Source: Streptomyces varsoviensis (lineage in GTDB: Bacteria > Actinomycetota > Actinomycetes > Streptomycetales > Streptomycetaceae). Taken from it: a stretch of 64,000 nucleotides of DNA. The translations under genes were made by a program, and so were the position numbers. Below, one piece after another: positions 37,882 through 48,102 of the stretch. The notes beneath the pieces are model-generated. The model made no database searches. It was not told the origin of the DNA and saw only the letters and a program-made list of their open reading frames with translations. Position 1 is the stretch's first letter; every line of letters begins with the position of its first letter. The stretch lies in the NCBI RefSeq assembly GCF_000718635.1, contig NZ_JOBF01000008.1, forward strand, positions 1-64,000. The letters are read 5' to 3'.

Positions 37882-38387
37882 TGGCGGCCCCTCTCTCCTT
37901 CTTCCGCTCGGAGACCTCCCAGCGGCTGCGGTCCGAAGGCAGAGCCGAGATGCTCGTGCGGCTGCTCGTCAAGCGCGGCTTCAAACTGTCCGTAGAGGCC
38001 CGGGAACACATCATGACCTGCGCCGACATCGACACGCTCAATGCCTGGTTCGACCAGTCCTTCACCGCCCGGACGACTTCGGATCTCTTCGAACCGCTGA
38101 CCCCGGCGGCGGCCGAGCTTTCGCTCCTCCGCTCGAAAACGGCCCAGCAGCTAAGGGATAGGGGCTATGACGAGCGCTACGTGCAGGGCTATGTCGAGAG
38201 CTTCGTGGAGGGGTTCTTCGAAGGAACGGCCAAGTCAGTCCTGACCGTCCTGGACCAGCGCGGCATCGAGGTCTCCGACACAACGCGCGAGCACGTCGCC
38301 ACCTGCCGCGACATCGAAACGCTCACCCCGTGGCTCACCCGCGTGGGCACCGCCGACTCCGCTGACGAGATCTTCCTGGAGGCCTGA
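37881..38387 (+). CDS. Protein made of two copies of the Rpn-like C-terminal domain
   Basis: A 168-aa protein without the nuclease core. Residues 1-75 (MAAPLSFFRSETSQRLRSEG) and 80-168 (LSLLRSKTAQQLRDRG, then an inserted YVQGYVESFVEGFFEG) each match the C-terminal domain of the preceding protein, including TCxDIETL-type sequence. Even the DNA around its start (ATGGCGGCC followed by TCTTCCGCTC) matches the start of that domain inside the upstream gene at about 37654, so it arose by tandem duplication of the 3' end. TGATG overlap suggests coupled translation and perhaps a complex. Function unknown. Confidence 0.7.
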   Translation: MAAPLSFFRSETSQRLRSEGRAEMLVRLLVKRGFKLSVEAREHIMTCADIDTLNAWFDQSFTARTTSDLFEPLTPAAAELSLLRSKTAQQLRDRGYDERYVQGYVESFVEGFFEGTAKSVLTVLDQRGIEVSDTTREHVATCRDIETLTPWLTRVGTADSADEIFLEA

Positions 38388-38529
38388 GGCGCACGCCCGC
38401 CCGTGGTGGGCGGTGAAATTCCCTCCGGCGCGAGACCCGTACAGGTTTCGCGCCGGAGCTGTAACCGGTGCCGGTACGTACCGGTGCCATCACTTTTCAG
38501 CGCGTGCATCTGCGGACACGCTAAGTGAT

Positions 38530-39015
38530 GTGAATCACGAATCTGTCGCTCAGCGCAGCGCCTTCCACCCGGCCTCCCCCACCCGTCGATTCCGTGTCCA
38601 GTTGTCCCCCACCCGCCGGGGCGCCCGGTTGGCCCGGTTGCTCGCGACGGAGCAGCTCCGTTCGTGGGGGCTGCCGTTCGAGGCGGGGGAGCAGGTCGTC
38701 GCGGAGCTGGCCGCGAACGCCGTGTCGCACGGCCGCGTGCCGGGCCGGGACTTCCGGCTCGGCATGACGGTGAGCGCGAGCACTCTCCGTATCGAAGTGA
38801 CCGATGCCCGAGGCGACCGCCCACCGTCGGCCGCGCCCCCCGCGGCGGCCCCCGACGACGAGGAGACGGGCCGCGGCCTGCTTCTGGTCCAGGCGTACGC
38901 CGACCGCTGGGGTACGGAACCGGGCCCGGCCCCGTGCAAGAAGGTCTGGGCCGAGCTGGACCTGCCGGCCCCGTACCGGATGCAGGAACAGCCTCCCGAC
39001 CGCCCCCGGCGCTAG
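38530..39015 (+). CDS. ATP-binding anti-sigma-factor-like regulator (HATPase)
   Basis: A 161-aa protein with a GHKL-type ATPase fold of the SpoIIAB/RsbW-like group. The N box is VVAELAANAVSHG (about residues 58-70), the G1 region IEVTDARGDRPP, and the G2 box ETGRGLLLV (about 115-123). Such proteins are very numerous in Streptomyces and may bind sigma factors or anti-anti-sigma partners. GTG 38530 is the best start I can propose; no strong Shine-Dalgarno is seen. No partner gene lies next to it. Confidence 0.75.
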   Translation: MNHESVAQRSAFHPASPTRRFRVQLSPTRRGARLARLLATEQLRSWGLPFEAGEQVVAELAANAVSHGRVPGRDFRLGMTVSASTLRIEVTDARGDRPPSAAPPAAAPDDEETGRGLLLVQAYADRWGTEPGPAPCKKVWAELDLPAPYRMQEQPPDRPRR

Positions 39016-39246
39016 CCGTGCGGGAAGCGCCGGAAGCGCCCCCGAACGCCCGCACGCGCCCCCCTCACTACGCCGACCGGCGGTCATGTCAATCCGCCCC
39101 GGCGGCGTACGGGAGAATATGTGCTTGTCCATTTCGTAACCGGCTTTGTCCCGGTCTTGGGCAACCTACGCGAATCTCTCACCGTCCCCTATCACGCACG
39201 GGGCAGCCGGGGCTTGCGTGCTGCACAAAGGGACGGAGTCACGGAG

Positions 39247-41409
39247 TTGAACATCTCAGAACGCTCGGGCATATCGCGTCGGTCCGCGCTGGCCGGCCTC
39301 GCCGCGGCCACAGCAGTGGCGGCGGCGGGATGCAGCGGCGGCGGTGACGGAAAGTCATCGGCCTCCGCCTCGCCCGTGCGTGCCGTCAACCCGAACGCGA
39401 CGGAGCCGTTCACCGGCGACAAGAAGTCGCTGCTGCTTCAGGTCATGGCACACCCCGACGACGACCTCTACTTCATGAACCCGGACGCCGAGCACATCGT
39501 GCGCTCCGGCGTCCCGGTCGTCTCCGTGTACGTGACGGCCGGCGAGGCGGTCGGCCAGAACTGGATCAAGGGGATGCCGAAGACCAAGCCGGACAAGGCC
39601 GCCTACTCCTCCTCGCGCCACCAGGGGCTGCGCCAGGCGTACGCGACCATGCTCGGCGTGGACAAGTTCACGCCCTGGCAGAAGTCGGTCATCGACCTGC
39701 CGGGCGGCGTCAAGGCCGAGGCCAACGTGTTGTCGCACGGCAACCTGCACGCCCAGTTGATCTTCCTCAACATCGCGATGCTCTCCCCCGGCGACGTCCG
39801 AATACCGTTCCTGTGGGAGAAGCCGGGCCTGGAGATGCGCTCGATGATCGCGGCCGACTCCCCGTGCCAGACGGTCAGCAAGTACACCCACGACACCCTC
39901 GTCGACGTGCTGGCCGGCATCATGGACCGGTTCAAGCCCACCGTGATCCACACGATGGACCCGGACCCCGAGTTCCAGGTGCACGACGCCACGCACCCCA
40001 AGGACAACGACTACGGCTCGTGCTCCGACCACCGGGACCACACCCCGACGGCGCTCTTCACCTGGAAGGCGATGTCGCAGTGGGTGGCCGACGCCACCAA
40101 GCGCGACCGCAAGGCCCCGCCGTTCACCACGACCTCCTTCCGCGGCTACTACAACCAGCGCTGGCCGCACAATCTGCCACTCGACGTCGTCGACCAGAAG
40201 CGCAAGCTCGTCAACGCCTACGGCGGCGACCCGCACTGGGAGTGCGGCAACCCCGGCGGCTGCGGCGACTACGGCCAGGGCGGCGACCGCTCGATGCGCA
40301 ACCGCAAGGCGTGGATCCGCTCCACCCACTACCGCTACCCCGGCGCCCTGCCCGCCACCTCCACCGACAAGGCAGGCCGCCTGGAGGCGTACGGCGTGCT
40401 GGGCACCCAGGCCGTCCGCTGGATCGAGACCAGCCCCGGCAGCGGCCGCTGGGCCTCCCCGCAGAACCTCGGCGGCGGCCCGCTCGCCCCCACCCTGTCC
40501 TCCGTCAAGGACTCCAAGGGCCGCCGGCTCATCTTCGCGCTGCGCTTCTCCGCCCTGGAGGGCCAGGGCCGCCCGAACACCCGCGAGATCGTCATGCTGG
40601 AGCAGCGCTCCCCCGACGGCCCGTTCAAGCCCTGGACCAGCCTCGGCAACCCCGTGCGCAAGGAGTGGCGCGGCAGACGAGTCGGCTGCCCCGCCGCGAT
40701 CGCCACCCCCGACGGCCGGGTGTACCTGTACGTCCGTACGGCCGACAAGGGCCTCGCCACCCGCGTCCGCGAGCCGAACGGCCACTGGAGCGGCTGGAAG
40801 GACATCGACGGCAGCGAGATCCAGGAAGGCATCACCGTGATGCTGGACAAACAGCAGCGCGTCCACGTCTTCGCTCCCGGCCGCGACTCCGTCCACCACT
40901 GGACGCAGGACGCCCCCGGCAAGGAGGTGTACTTCCAGCCGCTGGACGGCCTGCCGCAGCCCGGCGGGCAGGCCGGCGCCACCCTCGCCCCGGACGGCTC
41001 GATCACCGTCGTCTACCGCACGCCGGCCGCCGTACAGCCCGTCGTGCACACCTTCACGCCGCCGGAGCTGGGGGGCGACGCCCAGCAGACGGCCGCCGAC
41101 GTCGCCGCGAGGTCGATGAAGAGCAGCACGCTCCAGCACTTCGACGGCTACGGGCCCATCGGCACCCACACGCTGCCCGTGCGCGGCAGCAAGGACTCCG
41201 TCATGATGCTGGGCCGCGCCACCAACGGCGGGGTGCAGCTCCAGGACAGCACCTCCCCCAGCGCCACGCCGCTGCGCGCGCCCGACAAGTTCGTGGCGGT
41301 GGGCACGGTCTCGCTGCTCGCGGACGCCGATCAGAAGCTGTGCGTGGTGGGCATGGGCCCGGACGCGGTGCCGTGGATCTGGCGCCCGAAGCCGGCCTCG
41401 CACACGTGA
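39247..41409 (+). CDS. Tat-exported PIG-L-family deacetylase lipoprotein with a C-terminal propeller-like domain
   Basis: A 720-aa exported enzyme. The N-terminus has twin arginines (ISRRSALAG, residues 11-12), a hydrophobic core and a lipobox ending at Cys29. The PIG-L/LmbE deacetylase domain (about 58-330) carries the metal motif AHPDDD (His69, Asp71, Asp72) and SDHRDH (His262, His265). Residues about 360-720 contain repeated Trp/Gly-rich strands (SGRWASPQNLGG, NGHWSGWKDIDG) like a sialidase or fucose-lectin beta-propeller. The likely role is deacetylation of an N-acetyl sugar at the cell surface. Start TTG 39247 has GACGGAG eight bases upstream. It is monocistronic, with a strong terminator behind it. 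Confidence 0.85.
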   Translation: MNISERSGISRRSALAGLAAATAVAAAGCSGGGDGKSSASASPVRAVNPNATEPFTGDKKSLLLQVMAHPDDDLYFMNPDAEHIVRSGVPVVSVYVTAGEAVGQNWIKGMPKTKPDKAAYSSSRHQGLRQAYATMLGVDKFTPWQKSVIDLPGGVKAEANVLSHGNLHAQLIFLNIAMLSPGDVRIPFLWEKPGLEMRSMIAADSPCQTVSKYTHDTLVDVLAGIMDRFKPTVIHTMDPDPEFQVHDATHPKDNDYGSCSDHRDHTPTALFTWKAMSQWVADATKRDRKAPPFTTTSFRGYYNQRWPHNLPLDVVDQKRKLVNAYGGDPHWECGNPGGCGDYGQGGDRSMRNRKAWIRSTHYRYPGALPATSTDKAGRLEAYGVLGTQAVRWIETSPGSGRWASPQNLGGGPLAPTLSSVKDSKGRRLIFALRFSALEGQGRPNTREIVMLEQRSPDGPFKPWTSLGNPVRKEWRGRRVGCPAAIATPDGRVYLYVRTADKGLATRVREPNGHWSGWKDIDGSEIQEGITVMLDKQQRVHVFAPGRDSVHHWTQDAPGKEVYFQPLDGLPQPGGQAGATLAPDGSITVVYRTPAAVQPVVHTFTPPELGGDAQQTAADVAARSMKSSTLQHFDGYGPIGTHTLPVRGSKDSVMMLGRATNGGVQLQDSTSPSATPLRAPDKFVAVGTVSLLADADQKLCVVGMGPDAVPWIWRPKPASHT

Positions 41410-41456
41410 GCCCGACGCCGCGCCCTAGCAGGCCGGCTCCGGCCCCGTAAAGGCTC

Positions 41457-41494
41457 AAGGCCCGTACGCCCTCCCCCCGGCGCGTACGGGCCTT
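41457..41494 (+). terminator. Terminator of the PIG-L gene
   Basis: A perfect 13-bp stem (41457-41469 with 41482-41494) lies 48 bp after the PIG-L gene stop. Confidence 0.75.
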
Positions 41495-41500
41495 CGCCGT

Positions 41501-41534
41501 GCGAGGGGCGTACGAGCGTACGTACGCCCCTCGC
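41501..41534. terminator. Second hairpin between the PIG-L gene and tuf
   Basis: GCGAGGGGCGTAC pairs with GTACGCCCCTCGC (13 bp, loop of 8). It stands between the terminators of the two convergent genes and may block read-through both ways. Confidence 0.6.
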
Positions 41535-41578
41535 GCCCACCCGCGCGCCCCCGTCAGGAGATGTGCGGACGCACAAAA

Positions 41579-41618
41579 GCCAGAGACCCTGCCCACCGAA
41601 GTGGACAGGGCCTCTGGC
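41579..41618 (-). terminator. Terminator of tuf / str operon
   Basis: A 13-bp stem (41579-41591 with 41606-41618) is capped by a CCAC-UUCG-GUGG tetraloop helix and followed on the minus strand by TTTTGT. It lies 35 bp after the tuf stop. Confidence 0.85.
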
Positions 41619-41653
41619 GTACGGCTCCGAGGAGCGTCAGACCGACCGGATCG

Positions 41654-42847
41654 TCACTTGACGATCTTGGTGACCTGGCCGGCACCCACGGTCCGGCCAC
41701 CCTCACGGATGGCGAACTTCAGGCCCTCCTCCATGGCGACCGGCTGGATGAGCTGGACCGACATGGCGGTGTTGTCGCCCGGCATGACCATCTCGGTGCC
41801 CTCGGGGAGGGTCACGACGCCGGTCACGTCCGTGGTACGGAAGTAGAACTGCGGGCGGTAGTTGTTGAAGAACGGGGTGTGGCGGCCACCCTCGTCCTTC
41901 GACAGGATGTACGCCTGCGCCTCGAACTCCGTGTGCGGGGTGACCGAGCCGGGCTTGATGATGACCTGGCCGCGCTCGACGTCCTCGCGCTTGATGCCGC
42001 GGAGCAGCAGACCGACGTTCTCACCGGCCTGACCCTCGTCCAGCAGCTTCCGGAACATCTCGATGCCGGTGACCGTGGTCGTGGTCTTGTCCTGCTTGAT
42101 GCCGATGATGTCGACGGTCTCGTTGACCTTGAGGACACCACGCTCGATGCGGCCGGTGACGACCGTACCGCGACCGGTGATGGTGAAGACGTCCTCGATC
42201 GGCATCAGGAACGGCTTGTCGGTGTCGCGCTCCGGGGAGGGGATGGAGTCGTCGACGGCCTGCATGAGGTTGAGGACCGACTGGCCCCACTCCTTGTCGC
42301 CCTCCAGCGCCTTCAGCGCGGAGACCTTGACGACCGGGAGCTCGTCGCCCGGGAACTCGTACTCGGAGAGGAGCTCACGGACCTCGAGCTCGACGAGCTC
42401 CAGGATCTCCTCGTCGTCCACCATGTCGGCCTTGTTCAGGGCGACGACGATGTACGGAACGCCGACCTGGCGGGCCAGGAGCACGTGCTCCTTGGTCTGC
42501 GGCATCGGGCCGTCGGTGGCGGCGACCACGAGGATGGCGCCGTCCATCTGCGCGGCACCCGTGATCATGTTCTTGATGTAGTCCGCGTGACCGGGGCAGT
42601 CGACGTGCGCGTAGTGACGGTTCTCCGTCTGGTACTCGACGTGCGCGATGGAGATCGTGATACCGCGCTGGCGCTCCTCAGGAGCCTTGTCGATCTGGTC
42701 GAAGGCCGAGGCCTCGTTCAGGTCCGGGTACGCGTCGTGCAGCACCTTGGTAATCGCCGCGGTCAGCGTCGTCTTACCGTGGTCAATGTGACCGATGGTG
42801 CCGATGTTGACGTGCGGCTTAGTCCGCTCGAACTTCGCCTTCGCCAC
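41654..42847 (-). CDS. tuf: Elongation factor Tu
   Basis: A 397-aa EF-Tu that brings aminoacyl-tRNA to the ribosome. The G domain has [18 protein letters not shown] and [10 protein letters not shown], followed by domains 2 and 3, ending [11 protein letters not shown]. It starts at GTG 42847 with GGAGGA upstream. It is the last str-operon gene, 170 bp behind fusA. That gap includes a TAGGCT box which may be the -10 of a separate tuf promoter. The sequence fits the major Streptomyces EF-Tu1. Confidence 0.98.
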   Translation of the reverse strand: MAKAKFERTKPHVNIGTIGHIDHGKTTLTAAITKVLHDAYPDLNEASAFDQIDKAPEERQRGITISIAHVEYQTENRHYAHVDCPGHADYIKNMITGAAQMDGAILVVAATDGPMPQTKEHVLLARQVGVPYIVVALNKADMVDDEEILELVELEVRELLSEYEFPGDELPVVKVSALKALEGDKEWGQSVLNLMQAVDDSIPSPERDTDKPFLMPIEDVFTITGRGTVVTGRIERGVLKVNETVDIIGIKQDKTTTTVTGIEMFRKLLDEGQAGENVGLLLRGIKREDVERGQVIIKPGSVTPHTEFEAQAYILSKDEGGRHTPFFNNYRPQFYFRTTDVTGVVTLPEGTEMVMPGDNTAMSVQLIQPVAMEEGLKFAIREGGRTVGAGQVTKIVK

Positions 42848-43017
42848 TGGGGTCCTCCTGTGGAGTGGTTCTGGTACGCCTTACTTCATCGGCGCCAGGT
42901 GATCTTTGCTGGGGTGCCGTCCGCCGGGGCTTCCGCCGCATTCCCTCTGGTCTGCTGAGGAATGCCCCGGCATTCGGTTTCTAGCCTAAGGTGTGCGACT
43001 CGTCCGCGTGGACGGAG

Positions 43018-45141
<2,124 letters not shown>

Positions 45142-45178
45142 ATGGCTCAGTCTTCTCTCGGTTCGATGTGGGTAGCGA

Positions 45179-45649
45179 CTACCAGCGGTAGTGCGCGAAG
45201 GCCTTGTTGGACTCGGCCATCTTGTGAGTGTCCTCACGCTTCTTGACGGAGGCGCCGAGGCCGTTCGAGGCGTCCAGCAGCTCGTTCATGAGGCGTTCGG
45301 TCATGGTCTTCTCGCGGCGGGCGCGGGAGTACCCGACGAGCCAGCGCAGCGCGAGGGTGGAGGCGCGGCCCGGACGGACCTCGACCGGCACCTGGTAGGT
45401 CGCGCCACCGACACGGCGGGACTTGACCTCCAGGGCGGGCTTGATGTTTTCGAGCGCGCGCTTGAGCGTGATGACCGGGTCGTTGCCGGTCTTCTCGCGC
45501 AGTCCCTCCATGGCGCCGTAGACGATGCGCTCGGCGGTGGAGCGCTTGCCGTTCAGCAGGACCTTGTTGATGAGGGAGGTCACCAGAGGAGAGCTGTAGA
45601 CCGGGTCAATGATGACCGGGCGCTTCGGGGCGGGGCCCTTACGAGGCAT
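45179..45649 (-). CDS. rpsG: 30S ribosomal protein S7
   Basis: A 156-aa S7 that nucleates folding of the 30S head. It starts [20 protein letters not shown] and contains [20 protein letters not shown] and [15 protein letters not shown]. It ends [15 protein letters not shown]7 is the autoregulator of the str operon in E. coli. It begins 2 bp after the rpsL stop. Confidence 0.98.
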   Translation of the reverse strand: MPRKGPAPKRPVIIDPVYSSPLVTSLINKVLLNGKRSTAERIVYGAMEGLREKTGNDPVITLKRALENIKPALEVKSRRVGGATYQVPVEVRPGRASTLALRWLVGYSRARREKTMTERLMNELLDASNGLGASVKKREDTHKMAESNKAFAHYRW

Positions 45650-45651
45650 TC

Positions 45652-46023
45652 TTACTTCTCCTTCTTGGCGCCGTACTTGCTGCGAGCCTGCTTGCGGTTC
45701 TTGACGCCCTGGGTGTCAAGCGAACCGCGGATGATCTTGTAACGAACACCCGGCAGGTCCTTCACACGGCCACCGCGCACGAGCACGATCGAGTGCTCCT
45801 GCAGGTTGTGTCCCTCACCCGGAATGTAGGCCGTAACCTCGATACCGCTGGTCAGGCGCACACGGGCGACCTTGCGCAGGGCCGAGTTCGGCTTCTTCGG
45901 GGTGGTCGTGAAGACACGCGTGCAGACGCCGCGGCGCTGGGACGAGCCCTCGAGCGCGGGCGTCTTGTTCTTCTCGACCTTGTCCTGCCGGCCCTTGCGG
46001 ACCAGCTGCTGGATCGTAGGCAC
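45652..46023 (-). CDS. rpsL: 30S ribosomal protein S12
   Basis: A 123-aa S12, first gene of the str operon. It contains [16 protein letters not shown] and [14 protein letters not shown]; both lysines where streptomycin-resistance mutations arise (equivalents of E. coli K42 and K87) are present, so the allele is wild type. The start is GTG 46023 with CGGAGAAAC upstream. A consensus-like promoter lies about 210 bp upstream, and a leader block shared with the S10 cluster lies 53 nt before the start. Confidence 0.98.
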   Translation of the reverse strand: MPTIQQLVRKGRQDKVEKNKTPALEGSSQRRGVCTRVFTTTPKKPNSALRKVARVRLTSGIEVTAYIPGEGHNLQEHSIVLVRGGRVKDLPGVRYKIIRGSLDTQGVKNRKQARSKYGAKKEK

Positions 46024-46075
46024 CGTTTCTCCGGTTTCTGTGTGCCGATCTCGATAAAACTAACCTGCGGCGCTC

Positions 46076-46105
46076 CTCCGACCCACGCGGTCGGGTGTGT
46101 CGCAC
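46076..46105 (-). promoter_or_regulatory. 30-nt leader block upstream of rpsL, shared with rpsJ
   Basis: It is identical to 36558-36587 at 29 of 30 positions; the one change (C to T on the plus strand) lies outside the small CCGACC/GGTCGG stem. It ends 53 nt before the rpsL start, inside the transcribed leader if the promoter at 46233-46261 is used. Confidence 0.75.
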
Positions 46106-46232
46106 ACCCCACGCCGCGCCTCACGTCGCGAGAACGACGGAAAGTGCTTCATGGATCGGCGGCTTGCCCTCGATGTCCCGTACGGACGAACGCACGCACA
46201 AGGACCCGGGCACACCCCAGGCACAAGGTCTG

Positions 46233-46261
46233 AGCGTACCTACCGCATCCACTCCGGTCAA
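46233..46261 (-). promoter_or_regulatory. rpsL (str operon) promoter
   Basis: On the minus strand TTGACC (46256-46261) and TACGCT (46233-46238) are separated by 17 bp, a good housekeeping-sigma match. The predicted leader is about 200 nt. Confidence 0.75.
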
Positions 46262-46418
46262 AACAAATGCCGCCCGCCGGGACACGCCGGGCCATCGGCT
46301 TGCTTCCAGCGTCGCACACGGTTGTGAAGTCGGCCGTTTCCCCTTCCCCAGTCGTTTTCCTGCACTACGTTGACGCGTTGCGGAGGGACATCGGTGAACG
46401 TTGCGGGGGCACGGAGCC

Positions 46419-47120
46419 ATGGGTGACACGTGGGGCGGCGACGGCGCCCTCGACGACCGGGTGCCCTATCTGGCCCGTCTCGAACACGACGACCGCGCCG
46501 CTCTCATCGCGCTCGGCCGCCCGCTGCGCTACGCCTCCCGCGCCGTCGTCATCCACCAAGGCGAGCCCTCCACGCACGTCCTGCTCCTCCTGCGCGGCTG
46601 GACCAAGGTCACCGCCTCCGCCGCCAACGGCTACGAGGCGCTGCTCGCCCTGCGCGGCCCCGGTGACATCCTCGGCGAGACCGCCGCCATCAGCGAACGG
46701 CCCCGCTCGGCCACCGTGACCGCCCTGGAGGACGTCGAGGCCGTCGCCCTCGACCGGGAGCGGTTCACCGCCTACCTGGAAGACACCCCGCGCGCCGCTC
46801 TGCAGTTGCTGCGCCTCACCTTCGACCGGCTCCACCACGGCGACCGCCGCCGCCTGGAGTTCGCCGCGCTCACCGTGCGCGAGCGCCTCGCCGTCCTCCT
46901 GCTGGACCTGGCCCGTACGCACGGCAGACGGACCTCCGAGGGCATCGAGCTGACCGTCCCGCTCAGCCAGCAGGAGATCGCGGGCTCCCTCGGCGCCTCA
47001 CGCGAGGCGGTCGCCCGGCTGCTCAAGGAGTACCGGGAGCGGCAGGCCGTCATCACCCGCCGCCGCACCCTCGTCATCGTCCGGCCCGAGCTGCTGCGGC
47101 GGACGGGGCGCGCGCTCTGA
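46419..47120 (+). CDS. Crp/Fnr-family transcriptional regulator
   Basis: A 233-aa regulator. The N-terminal cyclic-nucleotide-binding domain (about 15-125) keeps the phosphate-binding cassette LGETAAISERPRSATV (Glu87 and Arg96, residues that contact the ribose and phosphate in the CRP family), so ligand binding is plausible. The C-terminal winged helix (about 145-225) has VPLSQQEIAGSLGASREAVA as recognition region. No Fe-S Cys cluster is present. ATG 46419 is used; a TTG six codons earlier is possible. It is the first gene of a plus-strand island. A CRP-type palindrome lies 40 bp after its stop, upstream of a cyclase-like gene, so it probably controls that operon. Confidence 0.88.
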   Translation: MGDTWGGDGALDDRVPYLARLEHDDRAALIALGRPLRYASRAVVIHQGEPSTHVLLLLRGWTKVTASAANGYEALLALRGPGDILGETAAISERPRSATVTALEDVEAVALDRERFTAYLEDTPRAALQLLRLTFDRLHHGDRRRLEFAALTVRERLAVLLLDLARTHGRRTSEGIELTVPLSQQEIAGSLGASREAVARLLKEYRERQAVITRRRTLVIVRPELLRRTGRAL

Positions 47121-47159
47121 ACACCGCCGCCCGGCCCCGCGCACGCCTGGGCCACCGCT

Positions 47160-47177
47160 CTGTGCACACGGTCACAG
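47160..47177. promoter_or_regulatory. CRP-type operator upstream of the cyclase operon
   Basis: CTGTGC-ACACGG-TCACAG is an inverted repeat of CRP type (TGTGc-N6-TCACA), and it also fits the GTG-N6-GNCAC pattern I recall for Streptomyces Crp. It lies 101 bp before the cyclase ATG and just after the Crp-like gene. Confidence 0.65.
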
Positions 47178-47277
47178 TCCGTCCGCGTCATCCGCCCTCC
47201 CGCGCCGGAGCGCCGCCCGGCACTGTGCTGACCACCGGCCGCGACAGAGGCCCCGCACCGGACAGCGAGAGGGAACC

Positions 47278-48102
47278 ATGACCGAACCCGTCAACCGCAC
47301 CATCCTGCTCTTCGACATCGAGAAATTCGGCCAGCGGGACGACGTCGAGCAGACCTTCATGCGCCGCATGCTGCACACCGTCGTCGAGGACACCCTGACC
47401 GCCGCGGGCGTCGAGCCGACCGCGCAGCACCGCGAGGACCGCGGCGACTGCGTCATGGCGCTGATCAGCCCCGAGATCGCCAAGCCGCGGCTGCTGCGGG
47501 CGCTGCTGACGCAGACCCCCACCCTGCTGCACGCCAACAACCGGCTCGCCGCCGCCAGCGCCCAGGTCCGGCTGCGGATCGTCGTGGCCTCCGGGGAGGT
47601 CGCTCTGCACCCGCAGCCCGGCACGCTCGGCGGGGCCGTCGGCCACGACCTCAACCAGGCGTTCCGGCTGCTGGACGCGGACCCGCTGCGGGCAGCGCTG
47701 CGCGAGCGGTCCGAGCAGAGCGTGCTGTGCGTGTCCGACTCCGTCTACCAGGGCGTTGTCCGCCACGGGCACCCCGGACTGAGGCCCGAAGAGTTCCACG
47801 AGATCTCCGTACGGACCAAGGAGGGATCGCTCACGGGCTGGCTGTGCGGGCCCGTACCGCCGGAGCACGCGCGGCCGCAGCAGGAGCCTCCGCGAGCGGC
47901 CGCGACGGAAGCCGCCATGACGGGAGCGGCCGCGGCGGGAACGCCCGGCCCCGGCAGCGGTGCGACCTTCGCCTTCAACGGCGGCTCCCCCTCCTTCGGC
48001 GGCGGCCTGGTCGGCGGCGACCAGCACGGCGTCAGCGGCGGCCAGGTCACCGGCGACGTCGTCATGGGCGGCAAGACCACAGAACGGCGTGAGAGCCCGT
48101 GA
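47278..48102 (+). CDS. Class III nucleotide-cyclase-like protein with a C-terminal Gly-rich interaction motif
   Basis: A 274-aa soluble protein. Residues 7-192 fit the class III nucleotidyl cyclase fold: LLFDIEKFG (metal Asp13), EDRGDCVMAL (metal Asp57), and GHDLNQAFRL, whose Asn126 and Arg130 correspond to the transition-state pair. All key residues are kept, so it may be active. An Ala/Pro/Gly linker (about 195-235) leads to the motif SFGGGLVGGDQHGVSGG and VTGDVVMGGK (239-266), repeated almost identically at the N-terminus of the next protein. Pycsar cyclases (PycC) belong to the same superfamily, but substrate choice cannot be read here. CGAGAGGGAA precedes the ATG. The stop overlaps the next start (GTGA). 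Confidence 0.75.
   Translation: MTEPVNRTILLFDIEKFGQRDDVEQTFMRRMLHTVVEDTLTAAGVEPTAQHREDRGDCVMALISPEIAKPRLLRALLTQTPTLLHANNRLAAASAQVRLRIVVASGEVALHPQPGTLGGAVGHDLNQAFRLLDADPLRAALRERSEQSVLCVSDSVYQGVVRHGHPGLRPEEFHEISVRTKEGSLTGWLCGPVPPEHARPQQEPPRAAATEAAMTGAAAAGTPGPGSGATFAFNGGSPSFGGGLVGGDQHGVSGGQVTGDVVMGGKTTERRESP
47991..48078 (+). repeat. 88-bp direct repeat, copy 1 (inside the cyclase gene)
   Basis: It encodes the Gly-rich motif at the cyclase C-terminus. It matches 48287-48374 at 86 of 88 positions in the same reading frame. The only differences are two bases in one codon (CAG against CGC, Gln to Arg). Confidence 0.95.

Larger units (their letters stand above)
46024..46418. other. Intergenic region between rpsL and the Crp-like gene
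   Basis: It holds the rpsL promoter (46233-46261), an about 200-nt str leader with the shared block (46076-46105), and the upstream region of the divergent Crp-like gene. No further gene is seen. Confidence 0.6.

Noticed and set aside
37860..37890. Frameshift joining the Rpn-like gene and its neighbour
   Set aside because: The first protein ends at a normal domain boundary, and the second has its own ATG in a TGATG overlap that repeats an internal start-like sequence; two genes fit better.
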